DNA from: Candidatus Binatia bacterium
GTDB lineage: Bacteria; Desulfobacterota; Binatia; Bin18
Assembly (NCBI GenBank): GCA_022820725.1
Contig: JAJEFA010000010.1
Coordinates: forward strand, 62,001 to 126,000
Direction: 5' to 3'
DNA: 64,000 bases
Both the position numbers and the translations under genes were made by a program. Below the pieces are notes generated by a model, which was not told the DNA's origin, ran no database searches, and worked only from the letters and a program-made list of their open reading frames with translations. This document shows positions 52,966 through 61,723 of this stretch, one piece after another; position 1 is the stretch's first letter, and the number at the start of each line of letters is the position of its first letter.

Positions 52966-53871
52966 CTACGTCGCTTCCATCTCGGCCTCGGCGGCAATTT
53001 TTTCTAAGATGGCAGCCATCTCGTTAGGGTCGGACACAAACGACGGAAAGTCAAGGATCAAACGGCTCACACCCAGGCGTTCCCAGCCCGGTAGGTCCTT
53101 AAGAACCCCCTCGGCCGTGCCGGCGATAATCACCGCGGTAATCTCTATGGTCGAGAAGTCGCGGCCCGCCTCGTCACACATCTGCCTGAGCGTCTGCAAA
53201 TCCTTCGCCAGGTCGCCCTCGGTGCTGTACACGTCGTCGGGATGCTCGGAGACGACCTGCCAGCCGTCGGCCATGCTCACCACCCGGCGGAGGCCGGCTC
53301 GCCCGCGCCCGCCGATCGTAATCGGGGGGTGCGGCTTTTGCAGCGGCTGAGGCCGACACTGGACATCCGTAAACCGGTGATATTCGCCCTCAAAGCGCGG
53401 CTCCTCGGCCGTCCAGAGTTCTTTCCAGATCTGGATATGCTCGTCCGTGCGCGTCCAGCGTTTGGCAAACGGGACCTCCAGGGCCTGGAACTCTTCTTCC
53501 AACCAGCCGCTGCCCACACCGACAATCAGCCGGCCATTTGACAGCACGTCCAACGAGGCCAACATCTTGCCGGTCACAACCGGATGGCGGTACGGCGCCA
53601 CGATTACGGTAAACCCCAGTCGCACCCGGCGGGTGCAGGCCGCCACAAACGACAGCACGGTAAACGGCTCCAGATGGGCGCCCTTGGGGTCGGCAATATA
53701 ACGCCCCGACTTGCTGTACGGGTACGGGGTATCGATCTTGGTCGGCATGATGACATGGTCGGGCACCCAGATCGACTCGAAGCCGCGATCTTCGGCGAGC
53801 TGGGCCATAGCCAGCATATTCTCGTGGGTCGCCATCGCACCAAACGCGGGCAGCATAAAACCGATTTTCAT
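52966..53871 (-). CDS. LLM-class oxidoreductase, F420-type subfamily
   Basis: 301 residues from ATG 53871; the longer start at 53961 adds an unrelated 30-residue leader. Short LLM branch: MKIGFMLPAFGAMATHENML, GFESIWVPDHVIMP, YRHPVVTGKMLASLDVLSNG with RLIVGVGSGW, and PQPLQKPHPPITIGGRGRAG. The ending (SRLILDFPSF) matches the TIGR03619-like group by eye. Divergent from the ABM gene at 54027. Confidence 0.9.
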   Translation of the reverse strand: MKIGFMLPAFGAMATHENMLAMAQLAEDRGFESIWVPDHVIMPTKIDTPYPYSKSGRYIADPKGAHLEPFTVLSFVAACTRRVRLGFTVIVAPYRHPVVTGKMLASLDVLSNGRLIVGVGSGWLEEEFQALEVPFAKRWTRTDEHIQIWKELWTAEEPRFEGEYHRFTDVQCRPQPLQKPHPPITIGGRGRAGLRRVVSMADGWQVVSEHPDDVYSTEGDLAKDLQTLRQMCDEAGRDFSTIEITAVIIAGTAEGVLKDLPGWERLGVSRLILDFPSFVSDPNEMAAILEKIAAEAEMEAT

Positions 53872-54026
53872 GAAGTCTCCCTTACAATCCGCAATCTGCC
53901 CCTCTCCTATACCATGTCTCGCCGAGATGAAAACACTGTTCAGGCGGCCGCTTGCTTCCATCTAGGGGTCATGATCTGGTTGGGGATGCGGGTTGCTATC
54001 CATGCCCGCGAAGGAGGATGAGAGAT

Positions 54027-54320
54027 ATGAGCACAATGGTTTTGATCGAGTTGGCGGTAAAACCGGAATCGGTTGATGACATGAAGACGCTGATGAGGGA
54101 ATTATTGCCCGACACGCGGGCGTACGACGGCTGTCAGAGTGTTGATTTCTACGACAATATTGAGACTAAAGGCAGCATGGTCCTGTACGAAATGTGGGAC
54201 TCCCGCGGCCATCAGGAGCGCTATTTACAGTGGCGGTCGGAAACCGGTACTTTAGACCGACTCGGAGCGCTGGTGGCTGCCCCGCCCAAGATTCAGTATT
54301 TCGATAAGGTGGACGCCTAG
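54027..54320 (+). CDS. Antibiotic biosynthesis monooxygenase (ABM) domain protein
   Basis: 97 residues from ATG 54027, AAGGAGG about 10 bases ahead. Dimeric ferredoxin-like fold protein: VLIELAVKPESVDDMKTLMR, YDGCQSVDFYDNIETKGSMV and LYEMWDSRGHQERYLQWRSE are the YgiN/ABM core. Often a quinol or polyphenol monooxygenase without cofactor, or a small stress protein. Single gene. Confidence 0.9.
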   Translation: MSTMVLIELAVKPESVDDMKTLMRELLPDTRAYDGCQSVDFYDNIETKGSMVLYEMWDSRGHQERYLQWRSETGTLDRLGALVAAPPKIQYFDKVDA

Positions 54321-54437
54321 ACGCCCCTCTCCCGTGTCTGTTTCGCAGACGACACCCCGTTTCAATCCCTGGGGGTGCGGGCAGTTCGTTTAAAAAGCCA
54401 ACGCTCTGGAGGAAGTCCCAAAGACCGTTGAGCGGGC

Positions 54438-54725
54438 ATGCATATCATTACTCGGAAGCGCTTGAACGAGTTTGCTGAGGGGCATCCAGATACGAAGAAT
54501 GCGTTAGCGCATTGGTATCGAGAGATGAAGCGACAGAATTTCTCTTCTCTTGCTGATTTACGAAGAGTTTTTCCTTCTGCGGATCTAGTAGGTAAATTGA
54601 CGGTATTTAATATTGGTGGAAACCGGGTGCGCTTGATTGCAGCTATCCATTATAATCGGAGACGAGTGTATATTCGTGCAGTGCTGACACATACAGAATA
54701 TGATGCGGAGAAATGGAAGGAATAG
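54438..54725 (+). CDS. higB: HigB-type mRNA interferase toxin
   Basis: 95 residues of the RelE/HigB superfamily: MHIITRKRLNEFAEGHPDTK, LRRVFPSADLVGKLTVFNIG and NRVRLIAAIHYNRRRVYIRA then VLTHTEYDAEKWKE, which is the typical end of HigB proteins. Active in cutting ribosome-bound mRNA in relatives. AT-richer than the flanking genes. Directly followed by the HigA-like gene. Preceded by a 117-base gap after the ABM gene. Confidence 0.9.
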   Translation: MHIITRKRLNEFAEGHPDTKNALAHWYREMKRQNFSSLADLRRVFPSADLVGKLTVFNIGGNRVRLIAAIHYNRRRVYIRAVLTHTEYDAEKWKE

Positions 54726-54727
54726 CC

Positions 54728-54973
54728 ATGAGTATGACGAACCCTGATATTTCGACTGCCATATCGCATTGGCCAGACATGGCGGATTGTCTATTTGTTC
54801 CGCATACCGAGGCCGAGTACGACCGTCTTGTGGCCTTGCTTGACAACCTTGTTGACACAGTTGGAGAAGAGGAAACGCATCCTCTCGCCTCATTGATAGA
54901 AGTCATTGGCGCCTTGATTGAACAGTACGAAACAGAGCATGTTCCTGAACTGGAGAGCGAGGACAGGGAATAG
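54728..54973 (+). CDS. HigA-like antitoxin, N-terminal half only
   Basis: 81 residues from ATG 54728, two bases after the toxin stop. The segment PHTEAEYDRLVALLDNLVDT followed by HPLASLIEVIGALIEQYETE is the N-terminal toxin-binding part of HigA antitoxins, but the usual C-terminal helix-turn-helix that would follow (about 50 residues) is missing and the protein ends EDRE. No frame downstream encodes it; the next bases belong to the convergent DszA-like gene. It can probably neutralise the toxin but not repress its own promoter. Confidence 0.75.
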   Translation: MSMTNPDISTAISHWPDMADCLFVPHTEAEYDRLVALLDNLVDTVGEEETHPLASLIEVIGALIEQYETEHVPELESEDRE

Positions 54974-55007
54974 AATATGAAGCCCGACCGCCTCAATGAC
55001 TCTTCTT

Positions 55008-56441
55008 TTATTTCGCCACGGCAACACTGGCTGAGCCGTCCCGGCGAGACTGAGAGGAGACCTGGGCGGGAGCCGGTTCGGAGCGCCGGTATTGCACCGC
55101 CGGATGCGGAGGGCTCAGCCGTGCCTGTCCGGCCCCATAGAGTTTTTCGCGCAGGGTACCGTCCCGATACTCCGTTTGCATCATTCCGCGTTTCTGGAGA
55201 ACCGGCACGACGCCGTCAACAAACTCTTCAAACGTGCCCGGCGTCACGGCGTAGGCGAGGTTGAACCCATCGACTCCGGCCTCGGTCCATTTCTGAAATT
55301 CGTCCACGATCTGCTCCGGCGTCCCCGCCACCACCGGGCCACCACCACCAAGGCCGACGTATTTGGCCAGATCGCGTACCCGCCACTTGCGCTCCGGGTC
55401 TAAGTGGACGAAGTTGTTCCAGAGCGTGCGAATGGCGTTTGTTTCGACATATTCGAGTGGTTCGTCCGGGTCGAGCTGGCCGAGATCGTAGCCGGCCCAG
55501 CCACACCACAAGGCCATTGATCCGTCATAGCTCGTGTGTTCCAGGTAATTGTCATACTTCTGCTTGACTTCCGCCTCTGTGCCGCCGGTGACCGTTTTGA
55601 GGTAGGCAAAGAAAAGAATATCCTCCGGGTTGCGCCCGTTCTGCTCTGCCTGTTTCCGAGTCGCCTGGATGGTCTGCCGCGCAACCTCAAGCGTCGGGGA
55701 AGCAATAAACACGCACTCGGCGTGGCGGGCGGCAAAGGCCTGTCCACGGGATGAGGAGCCGGCCTGGTATAACACCGGGGTGCGCTGCGGGGACGGTTCG
55801 GACAGATGACAGCCGTCCATTTTGTAATACTTGCCCTCGTGGACAACGTTCCACACCTTGCTCGGGTCGGCGTAGATGCCGCGCTGCTTGTCTTTGACCA
55901 CCGCGCCATCCTCCCAGCTCGATTCCCACAGCTTGTAGCACACCTCGCAATACTCATCCGCCATGTCGTAGCGTTCGTCGTGTTCGGGCAAACCGGACCG
56001 GCCATAGCTGCGCCCGGCGCTTTCCAGATACGAGGTCACGATATTCCAGGCCACCCGGCCCTGGGTAAGATGGTCAAGCGTCGAGATGAGTCGGGCAAAA
56101 GTGAAGGGAGGGTACTGGAGGATCGAACTGGTAAAGGCGAAGCCCAGGTGTTCTGTTGCTGCGGCCATAGCCGGGACCAGCAGCATGGGGTCGTTCACCG
56201 GTGTTTGCGCGGCCTGGGTCAGGGCGGCCTCTCGATTGCCCCGGAACACATCGTACACACCCACGACATCGGCCAGGAACAGAGCATCGAACTTGCCCCG
56301 TTCCAATAATCGAGCCAATTCAATCCAGGTATTGAGGTCGGTGTAGTTCTCCATCTGATCTTCCGGCAGGACCCACAGGCCGGGCGATTGATGAACCACA
56401 CAGTTCATATGAAAGGCGTTGAAATAGATGCGTTTTTTCAC
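55008..56441 (-). CDS. NtaA/SnaA/DszA-family flavin-dependent monooxygenase
   Basis: 477 residues, the long branch of the LLM superfamily. Seen: MKKRIYFNAFHMNCVVHQSP, DALFLADVVGVYDVFRG, SILQYPPFTFARLISTLDHL followed by TQGRVAWNIVTSYLESAGRS, the diagnostic stretch of the group, and PSPQRTPVLYQAGSSSRGQA. Members attack nitrilotriacetate, EDTA or sulfones with reduced FMN. The last 45 residues are low-complexity. Divergent or convergent partners: convergent with the higBA pair, 111 bases downstream of the DszC-like gene. Confidence 0.92.
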   Translation of the reverse strand: MKKRIYFNAFHMNCVVHQSPGLWVLPEDQMENYTDLNTWIELARLLERGKFDALFLADVVGVYDVFRGNREAALTQAAQTPVNDPMLLVPAMAAATEHLGFAFTSSILQYPPFTFARLISTLDHLTQGRVAWNIVTSYLESAGRSYGRSGLPEHDERYDMADEYCEVCYKLWESSWEDGAVVKDKQRGIYADPSKVWNVVHEGKYYKMDGCHLSEPSPQRTPVLYQAGSSSRGQAFAARHAECVFIASPTLEVARQTIQATRKQAEQNGRNPEDILFFAYLKTVTGGTEAEVKQKYDNYLEHTSYDGSMALWCGWAGYDLGQLDPDEPLEYVETNAIRTLWNNFVHLDPERKWRVRDLAKYVGLGGGGPVVAGTPEQIVDEFQKWTEAGVDGFNLAYAVTPGTFEEFVDGVVPVLQKRGMMQTEYRDGTLREKLYGAGQARLSPPHPAVQYRRSEPAPAQVSSQSRRDGSASVAVAK

Positions 56442-56552
56442 TGTCTTCTCCTTGGTACTGGCCCATTCCTATAGAAAAGGGAATGGAGCCTCAACCTCTG
56501 CCGCACCGGGCGGGATCGACGCGGTTGTCAGGAGACGCGTAGCTCAGCCGCC

Positions 56553-57815
56553 CTACTCCCATATCTGAGCGAGGGGCGGTTGAATCTGCTGCGGGTCGAG
56601 TTGGAGTTCATGGACACTCAAGGACGACAGACAAAAATCGCTGGGTGGATGCTGCATGGTCGCGGTCGCGCCATCGCGAAACAGACGCTCCAGCGCCGAG
56701 GTCTTAAAGATGGCGTGACCGCCCCCCATTTCGAGCGCCGAGCGGGTCGCGGCAGTGACGGCTTCACCGACAATATATTTGGCTTTGAAGTAGGTGGCCA
56801 GGACCTCCGCGGTCTGTCCTTCCACTGTTGTGCCATACTGCTTTGGGCGGTCCGTATAGCGCTGGCGTTCATAGGCTTCGTCGGCCAGCCAGGCCACGTA
56901 GCGCAGCAGCCAGCGGGCAGCTTCCAGTTGGGCGCTCATCATGGCAACCCGGCGTCGAATATCCGGGTGATAGGCCAAGGGCTGCCCGTAGCCTTTGGGC
57001 TGGCGCTGCGTCACATTTTCTTTGATCGCACTCAAGGCCGCAAAGCCAACGCCGAGATAGACGGCGGTATACGGAATATTGAAACTCGGCTCATTGGTGG
57101 CCAGCCATTCACCAATCTTGGGAATGGGTTCGCCCAGGATGGCCTCGTCCGGCACAAAGCAGTCTTCGAGAATCAGATTATCGCTACGGGTCGCTCGCAT
57201 GCCGAGCGTGTCCCACACATGCTCGAAGCGCACGCCGGGCGAGTCGGTCGGCACTACCGCAACCAGGGCCGTTTGTGGATTGGCAATCTCCTCGGGATGG
57301 GCAAAGAGGCAGAGATAGTCGGATGACTCGCCCATGGAGCAGAACGATTTCTTGCCCGAAAGCCGATAGCCCCCGGACACCCGGCGAGCCCGCGTTGAAC
57401 AGGCAAACGTCATGGGGACAATGCTGGTGGTACTCGGTTCGGAGAGAATAGCAGCAATCAGCTTGTCCTGTTTGGTCGCCAGTTCAGCTACCCATTTTTT
57501 TATTTCATCCGGCAGGGCGGAATGCATCAGAGACGCCAGAGTGGCGGCGTGCATATTGAACGAGAGCGCCGTCGACGCACAGCCTTGGGCGATTTCCTCG
57601 GCGGCAATGGTATAGCCGAGGAGCCCGGCCTCTTGGCCGCCGTACTCTTTGGGTACGACCAGGCCGTAGAATCCGGCGTCCCGGAGGGCCGTATAATTCT
57701 CCTTGGGCGGAGAGCCGTCCCGGTCGTGCTCGGCCGCACGGGTCGCAAAGTCAGCGGCGAGCTGACGGGCAACTTTCTGGAGACGAATATGATCCGCGGT
57801 CAGTCCGAATTCCAT
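56553..57815 (-). CDS. Acyl-CoA dehydrogenase-like flavoprotein, DszC/SfnB-type
   Basis: 420 residues with the ACAD fold: EEIAQGCASTALSFNMHAAT, AILSEPSTTSIVPM where true dehydrogenases have a TEP motif (here SEP), VSGGYRLSGKKSFCSMGESS, MRATRSDNLILEDCFVPDEA and GGGHAIFKTSALERLFRDGA near the C-terminus. No Glu at the catalytic-base position was recognised with certainty. Its place beside a DszA-like gene suggests a flavin monooxygenase role of the DszC kind rather than beta-oxidation; this is context-based. Confidence 0.85.
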   Translation of the reverse strand: MEFGLTADHIRLQKVARQLAADFATRAAEHDRDGSPPKENYTALRDAGFYGLVVPKEYGGQEAGLLGYTIAAEEIAQGCASTALSFNMHAATLASLMHSALPDEIKKWVAELATKQDKLIAAILSEPSTTSIVPMTFACSTRARRVSGGYRLSGKKSFCSMGESSDYLCLFAHPEEIANPQTALVAVVPTDSPGVRFEHVWDTLGMRATRSDNLILEDCFVPDEAILGEPIPKIGEWLATNEPSFNIPYTAVYLGVGFAALSAIKENVTQRQPKGYGQPLAYHPDIRRRVAMMSAQLEAARWLLRYVAWLADEAYERQRYTDRPKQYGTTVEGQTAEVLATYFKAKYIVGEAVTAATRSALEMGGGHAIFKTSALERLFRDGATATMQHPPSDFCLSSLSVHELQLDPQQIQPPLAQIWE

Positions 57816-57866
57816 GCGAGCCTCCTTGGCCGTTGTCGTGTGGGCGAAGGCCGTTCCCCGGCGTGC

Positions 57867-59051
57867 TTATGCCGCCTCCAGCCAGCGCTGCGACATCGCG
57901 CTGAATTCCTCGCGCAGGGCAGGCATCACGTCGGCGGCAAACAGGTCCATGTTCTTGATGACCCGATGGTGCGGCATATCGCCCGCGTGCAGAAGGGGAA
58001 GCAGCAGGCCGAAGCCGAGTTCCTTGACCAGGTGGGCGAGACGCTCGCGCACGGTCTTGGCGCTGCCCACGACACAGTAGCCGCGCTCGTTGAGCTGCTT
58101 GAAATCCATGCTTTCCCAATCAAAGTCGGCCGCGCGGGCAAGAATGCGTCTCATGGACGCCGCGGACGTGTAACCCGGCGGGAAGAACATTTGCCATTTA
58201 TGGCGCAGGCCGTAGTGGTAGAGCCACAGGATATGGGCTTCGGCCTCTTCTTCCGCGCGACTGTCCGTCTCGGCCACGTAGACCGGCAGGAGGTGGCCCA
58301 TTTGGTAGGGCGATGCTTCGTAGCCGTACTGGTCCGCGGCCTCGCGGTAGGCATCGAAGAACCACTTCACCAGGTCATCCGGCATGAACACCGCAAGATA
58401 GGGGTATTTGCGGTCGGGGTGGGCGCACCACTCGACGGTCTCCTTACTCCCGAAGCCGGGGATCCAAATCGGCGGGTGCGGTTTCTGGAGAGGACGCGGC
58501 CAGACATTAACGTAGCGGACTTGATAGTGCTCGCCGTCAAAGTAAAACGGGCCGGTCTCGGTCCAGGAGCGAATGATCAGATCGTGCGCTTCGCGAAAGC
58601 GCGCCAGCGAATACGTGGGATTAATCCCCAGGGAAAAGTATTCGTCCCCGATGCCGCGCACAAAACCGGAAATAATACGTCCGCCGGTCACGACATCGAG
58701 CATGGCGACTTCTTCGGCGACCCGGAGGGGATGGTCGCGGAGCGGCAGGCCGTTACCGACCATCGCTATCTTCATCCGCGAGGTCCGGCGGGCCAGCATG
58801 GCGGCCATAATGTTCGGCGACGGCATGGTGCCGTAGGTGTTCTGATGGTGCTCGTTGACACACACGCCCTCGAACCCCAGCTTTTCGGCATACTCAAGCT
58901 GGTCCAGATATTGATTATAGACCGTATGCCCTTTTTCGGGATCGTAGTATTTATTCGAGAGCGTCACCCAGGCCGATTCATGTTTGGTCTTGTCGGCAAA
59001 GTCCTCAGGCAGGTCGGGCCACGGCATGAGATGGAAATTGTAAAACTGCAT
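57867..59051 (-). CDS. LLM-class flavin-dependent oxidoreductase
   Basis: 394 residues, luciferase alpha-like. Seen: MQFYNFHLMPWPDLPEDFAD, GFEGVCVNEHHQNTYG with the NEHH motif common to this branch, LRDHPLRVAEEVAMLDVVTG and GRIISGFVRGIGDEYFSLGI, then PRPLQKPHPPIWIPGFGSKE. The middle (about 220-330) has an acidic segment DSRAEEEAEAH. Upstream of the DszC-like gene by 51 bases, same strand: probable operon. Confidence 0.92.
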   Translation of the reverse strand: MQFYNFHLMPWPDLPEDFADKTKHESAWVTLSNKYYDPEKGHTVYNQYLDQLEYAEKLGFEGVCVNEHHQNTYGTMPSPNIMAAMLARRTSRMKIAMVGNGLPLRDHPLRVAEEVAMLDVVTGGRIISGFVRGIGDEYFSLGINPTYSLARFREAHDLIIRSWTETGPFYFDGEHYQVRYVNVWPRPLQKPHPPIWIPGFGSKETVEWCAHPDRKYPYLAVFMPDDLVKWFFDAYREAADQYGYEASPYQMGHLLPVYVAETDSRAEEEAEAHILWLYHYGLRHKWQMFFPPGYTSAASMRRILARAADFDWESMDFKQLNERGYCVVGSAKTVRERLAHLVKELGFGLLLPLLHAGDMPHHRVIKNMDLFAADVMPALREEFSAMSQRWLEAA

Positions 59052-59077
59052 AGGCCGCTCCTGTAGGGACGAGACCG

Positions 59078-59560
59078 CTAGTCCTGAATCATCCGCTTTT
59101 CCGCCCAGCCCTTTTCAAAGGGTGTCCAAAACTCAAACTTGACGCGCAGGGTATGGATTTTCCACTCGCCATCGACCCGCACATAGTCGTCGCTATATTT
59201 GGCCGCACCCCACACGGCCTTATCCCCATCTTTCTCGGTCATGGTGCAGGGCTGGAACAGATACCACTGCCCCGTGGCCGTGTCGCCGTCGACTTCAATG
59301 ATGGGATTCATGACGTTGTGCACGGCAAACGGAATGACTCTGGTCGCTCCGGTAAAGAACTTCCGAATCGCTTCCCGGCCGTCGTATTTGCCAAACACGT
59401 CAACCCCGCCGTCCCACACTCCGTCTTCGGCAAACAGCTCGGCAATCCCGTCCGGGTTGTAGCCGTTGTCACAATGCGCGCAGTATTCGGCCTTGACTTT
59501 TTTAATGGCCTCAATGTCTTCCAAAACCTGGAGCCGTTGGACTAACTCGTCAACACTCAT
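59078..59560 (-). CDS. SnoaL/NTF2-like fold protein
   Basis: 160 residues: VLEDIEAIKKVKAEYCAHCD (about 12-31), NPDGIAELFAEDGVWDGGVD, GREAIRKFFTGATRVIPFAV and a C-terminal KYSDDYVRVDGEWKIHTLRV. Same layout as the protein at 48670. Family proteins often act as cyclases, isomerases or dehydratases on hydrophobic ring substrates. Lies 26 bases upstream of the LLM gene. Confidence 0.85.
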   Translation of the reverse strand: MSVDELVQRLQVLEDIEAIKKVKAEYCAHCDNGYNPDGIAELFAEDGVWDGGVDVFGKYDGREAIRKFFTGATRVIPFAVHNVMNPIIEVDGDTATGQWYLFQPCTMTEKDGDKAVWGAAKYSDDYVRVDGEWKIHTLRVKFEFWTPFEKGWAEKRMIQD

Positions 59561-59608
59561 GCTGGCCTCCTTATGAAACTCGTCGGTTACAGCGCTACTC
59601 TTGAATCT

Positions 59609-60175
59609 CTATTCTTGGCCTGCGTTAAACGCGAGACCGGTCTTCTTAATCTCCTCTAACACCCCTGGGCCGGTCTGGTCTATCTGCGCGGCCACGCTGG
59701 GTGGAAAAGCGATGTCCTGCATATCGTGCACGCCACCGGTAATAAGCACTTGGAGGCAACCTTCATCATCGCCTATATTCGTGAAGCCGCGACACACGCC
59801 TGGCGGTACCGAGATCGTGTCAAATTGATGCAGTACAATTTCGTGTTCTCCGTCATCGCCCCACTGGATTTTGAACGTCCCTTTGAGGCAGGTAAAAATC
59901 TCGTGCGTCTTGTGATGAGCGTGCAGTCCCGGCCCTTGGTTGGGTGGGCACACGGCAAGCGTCATGGAATAGCCATCGGCTTCGGCAATTGGGGCCGGCC
60001 CAAACGGTCCTTCTCCGCCCCTAGAAGAGATAACCGGCAAGAGCTTACGAGCGTAGATGTGGTCCCGGGCTGCCAACGGAATTTTGGCGTTCTGCATAGC
60101 CGGAATGGGCTTCAAGTCTTGGAAGCGGGCAATGCGGGCTTCCATGTCTTCAGGGCTCACCGAGATCGTTTTCAT
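59609..60175 (-). CDS. Cupin domain protein
   Basis: 188 residues with one cupin barrel (about 70-165). Motif 1: GLHAHHKTHEIFTCLKGTFK (about 87-106) with three to four His/Glu metal ligands; motif 2: PPGVCRGFTNIGDDEG. Compact single-domain cupin with an N-terminal extension. May be a ring-cleaving or decarboxylating dioxygenase or an isomerase; no further clue. Head of the minus-strand series 60175-55008. Confidence 0.88.
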   Translation of the reverse strand: MKTISVSPEDMEARIARFQDLKPIPAMQNAKIPLAARDHIYARKLLPVISSRGGEGPFGPAPIAEADGYSMTLAVCPPNQGPGLHAHHKTHEIFTCLKGTFKIQWGDDGEHEIVLHQFDTISVPPGVCRGFTNIGDDEGCLQVLITGGVHDMQDIAFPPSVAAQIDQTGPGVLEEIKKTGLAFNAGQE

Positions 60176-60364
60176 GCTGGCCTCCTGTGTCTCTCTACGC
60201 TTCAGATTGAGGAACCGTACGGACGAGTATCCATCGTTACCATAGCCAAGCTTGTATTTTTTGCAAAGACATTTTTTGTCCCAGCGGCAATCAGGAGGGA
60301 TAGCCTGTCTTGCAGAGAACCGTTAGGCTGGCCTGTGCGCAAGAGAAAACGTAAGGGAGGACGA

Positions 60365-61702
60365 ATGCCGTTTATTGTTCTATTCGTAGGATTACTGGTC
60401 TGGGTCGGGCCGAGTTGGGCGCAGGATGAGCGCAGCGCCATGACCCGGGAGACCGTATTAGAATGGGTGGGGCAGTATCAAGACGCCCAGCCGGAGTTTA
60501 CGCCCGGCCAGACGCTGGGGCTAAGCGATATGGACAAGATCCGGCCCTTTGTGCCGCCCGGATATTTTGAGGAGTTCCAGTTTCCGGAAGTGGCCTTCGA
60601 CATCAGCCCTCCAGGCGATTACCCCCCGCGGACAGACTACCTCGAAGCAACAGAGAAATTTACCGGCCAGACCCAGCTCGCTGAGGACGGCGGCCTGAAG
60701 AATTATGTTGCCGGCCAACCGTTTCCCGCGGACCAACTGGACCCGGCAGACCCGACCGCGGGTCTCAAGATTGGCTGGAATTTTAATTTCCGCTGGCAGC
60801 ACTATGGCATCAAGGTCGGCAATTTCGCCACGATCATGATCAAACCGGGGGGGACGCACGGTGCGTTGCCGGGCATACCCGAGGATATGATTCAACCGAG
60901 CGGCACGGTTGAGCGCGTGCTCCAGCAGCGCTATCAGCGGGTGTACCATAGCCATCTCGCCATGCTGCCCGAGCAGAATTACACCTTGCCCGTTGATGGG
61001 GCCGCGGAGTTTGAGTGGAAAGACATCAACGACTTTACCGACCCGTATGAAATGCGGGGTCTGCGCGTCCTCATCCAGCGTTCCAGCGACCCGCACCGGC
61101 CCGATCAGGCCTGGACCTATGTCCCCTCCCTGCGCAAAGTCCGCCGGGTGTCCGCGGAAGAGAAGGCCGATTCTTTCCAGGGCTCGGATACGACCATCGA
61201 CGACTTCTTCGGCTTCTCCGGGCGGGTACTGGATTACGACTGGGCCTTCCACGGCTGGAAAGACGTGCTGCACATCATGAACTCGCCCCACGCCCATGCG
61301 CGCTATTACGGGCCCGCGGGCCGGGCACCGCTCGGGCCGTGGGAGCTGCGCAAGGCCATGGTGGTTGAGCTCAAGCCCAAGCGGGAAAATCATCCCTACA
61401 GCAGCAAGCTCCTGTTTATTGACACCCAGACCTATCGGGTCGTCTCCGGTATGGCGTTCAACCAGGAAGGGACGCTGTGGAAGGTGTGGGGCATGCAGCA
61501 CTCCTGGTCCGAAGACGCCCAACACCTGCCGGAAATGAATAGAGGCGCGCATCTCGTGCGGTATCTTGGCGTCACGGTCGTTGACGTGAAAACCGACCAG
61601 GCGTCGTTATTTCCGGCGCTGGACATGGGCTACCCGGAGGTGGAGGTGGAGGAGGTACTGAGCCTGTACGATGTGAACAAGTTGACCGAGGGACGGCGCT
61701 AG
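60365..61702 (+). CDS. Exported DUF1329 protein (first of a pair)
   Basis: 445 residues from ATG 60365 with GGGAGG just before it; an open frame runs far upstream but has no start signal. Cleavable signal peptide (about 1-20, ending WAQDE). DUF1329 core with TLPVDGAAEFEWKDINDFTD, RVLIQRSSDPHRPDQAWTYV, PSLRKVRRVSAEEKADSFQG and TTIDDFFGFSGRVLDYDWAF; LolA/LppX-like sheet expected. Such proteins are found with outer-membrane DUF1302 partners and RND exporters in lipid-type transport, none of which is in this window. Forms a pair with the next gene, 21 bases apart. Confidence 0.9.
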   Translation: MPFIVLFVGLLVWVGPSWAQDERSAMTRETVLEWVGQYQDAQPEFTPGQTLGLSDMDKIRPFVPPGYFEEFQFPEVAFDISPPGDYPPRTDYLEATEKFTGQTQLAEDGGLKNYVAGQPFPADQLDPADPTAGLKIGWNFNFRWQHYGIKVGNFATIMIKPGGTHGALPGIPEDMIQPSGTVERVLQQRYQRVYHSHLAMLPEQNYTLPVDGAAEFEWKDINDFTDPYEMRGLRVLIQRSSDPHRPDQAWTYVPSLRKVRRVSAEEKADSFQGSDTTIDDFFGFSGRVLDYDWAFHGWKDVLHIMNSPHAHARYYGPAGRAPLGPWELRKAMVVELKPKRENHPYSSKLLFIDTQTYRVVSGMAFNQEGTLWKVWGMQHSWSEDAQHLPEMNRGAHLVRYLGVTVVDVKTDQASLFPALDMGYPEVEVEEVLSLYDVNKLTEGRR

Positions 61703-61723
61703 CAGGGATACGAGGCCGGAGCT

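Noticed and set aside
54974..55270. Missing HigA helix-turn-helix in another frame
   Set aside because: All three forward frames after 54973 were read; they contain only the antisense of the DszA-like C-terminus, so no frameshift explains the short antitoxin.
57522..59066. 514-residue open frame on the plus strand
   Set aside because: It is the antisense shadow of the DszC-like and LLM genes on the minus strand; no domain is recognisable and the opposite strand has clear family motifs throughout.
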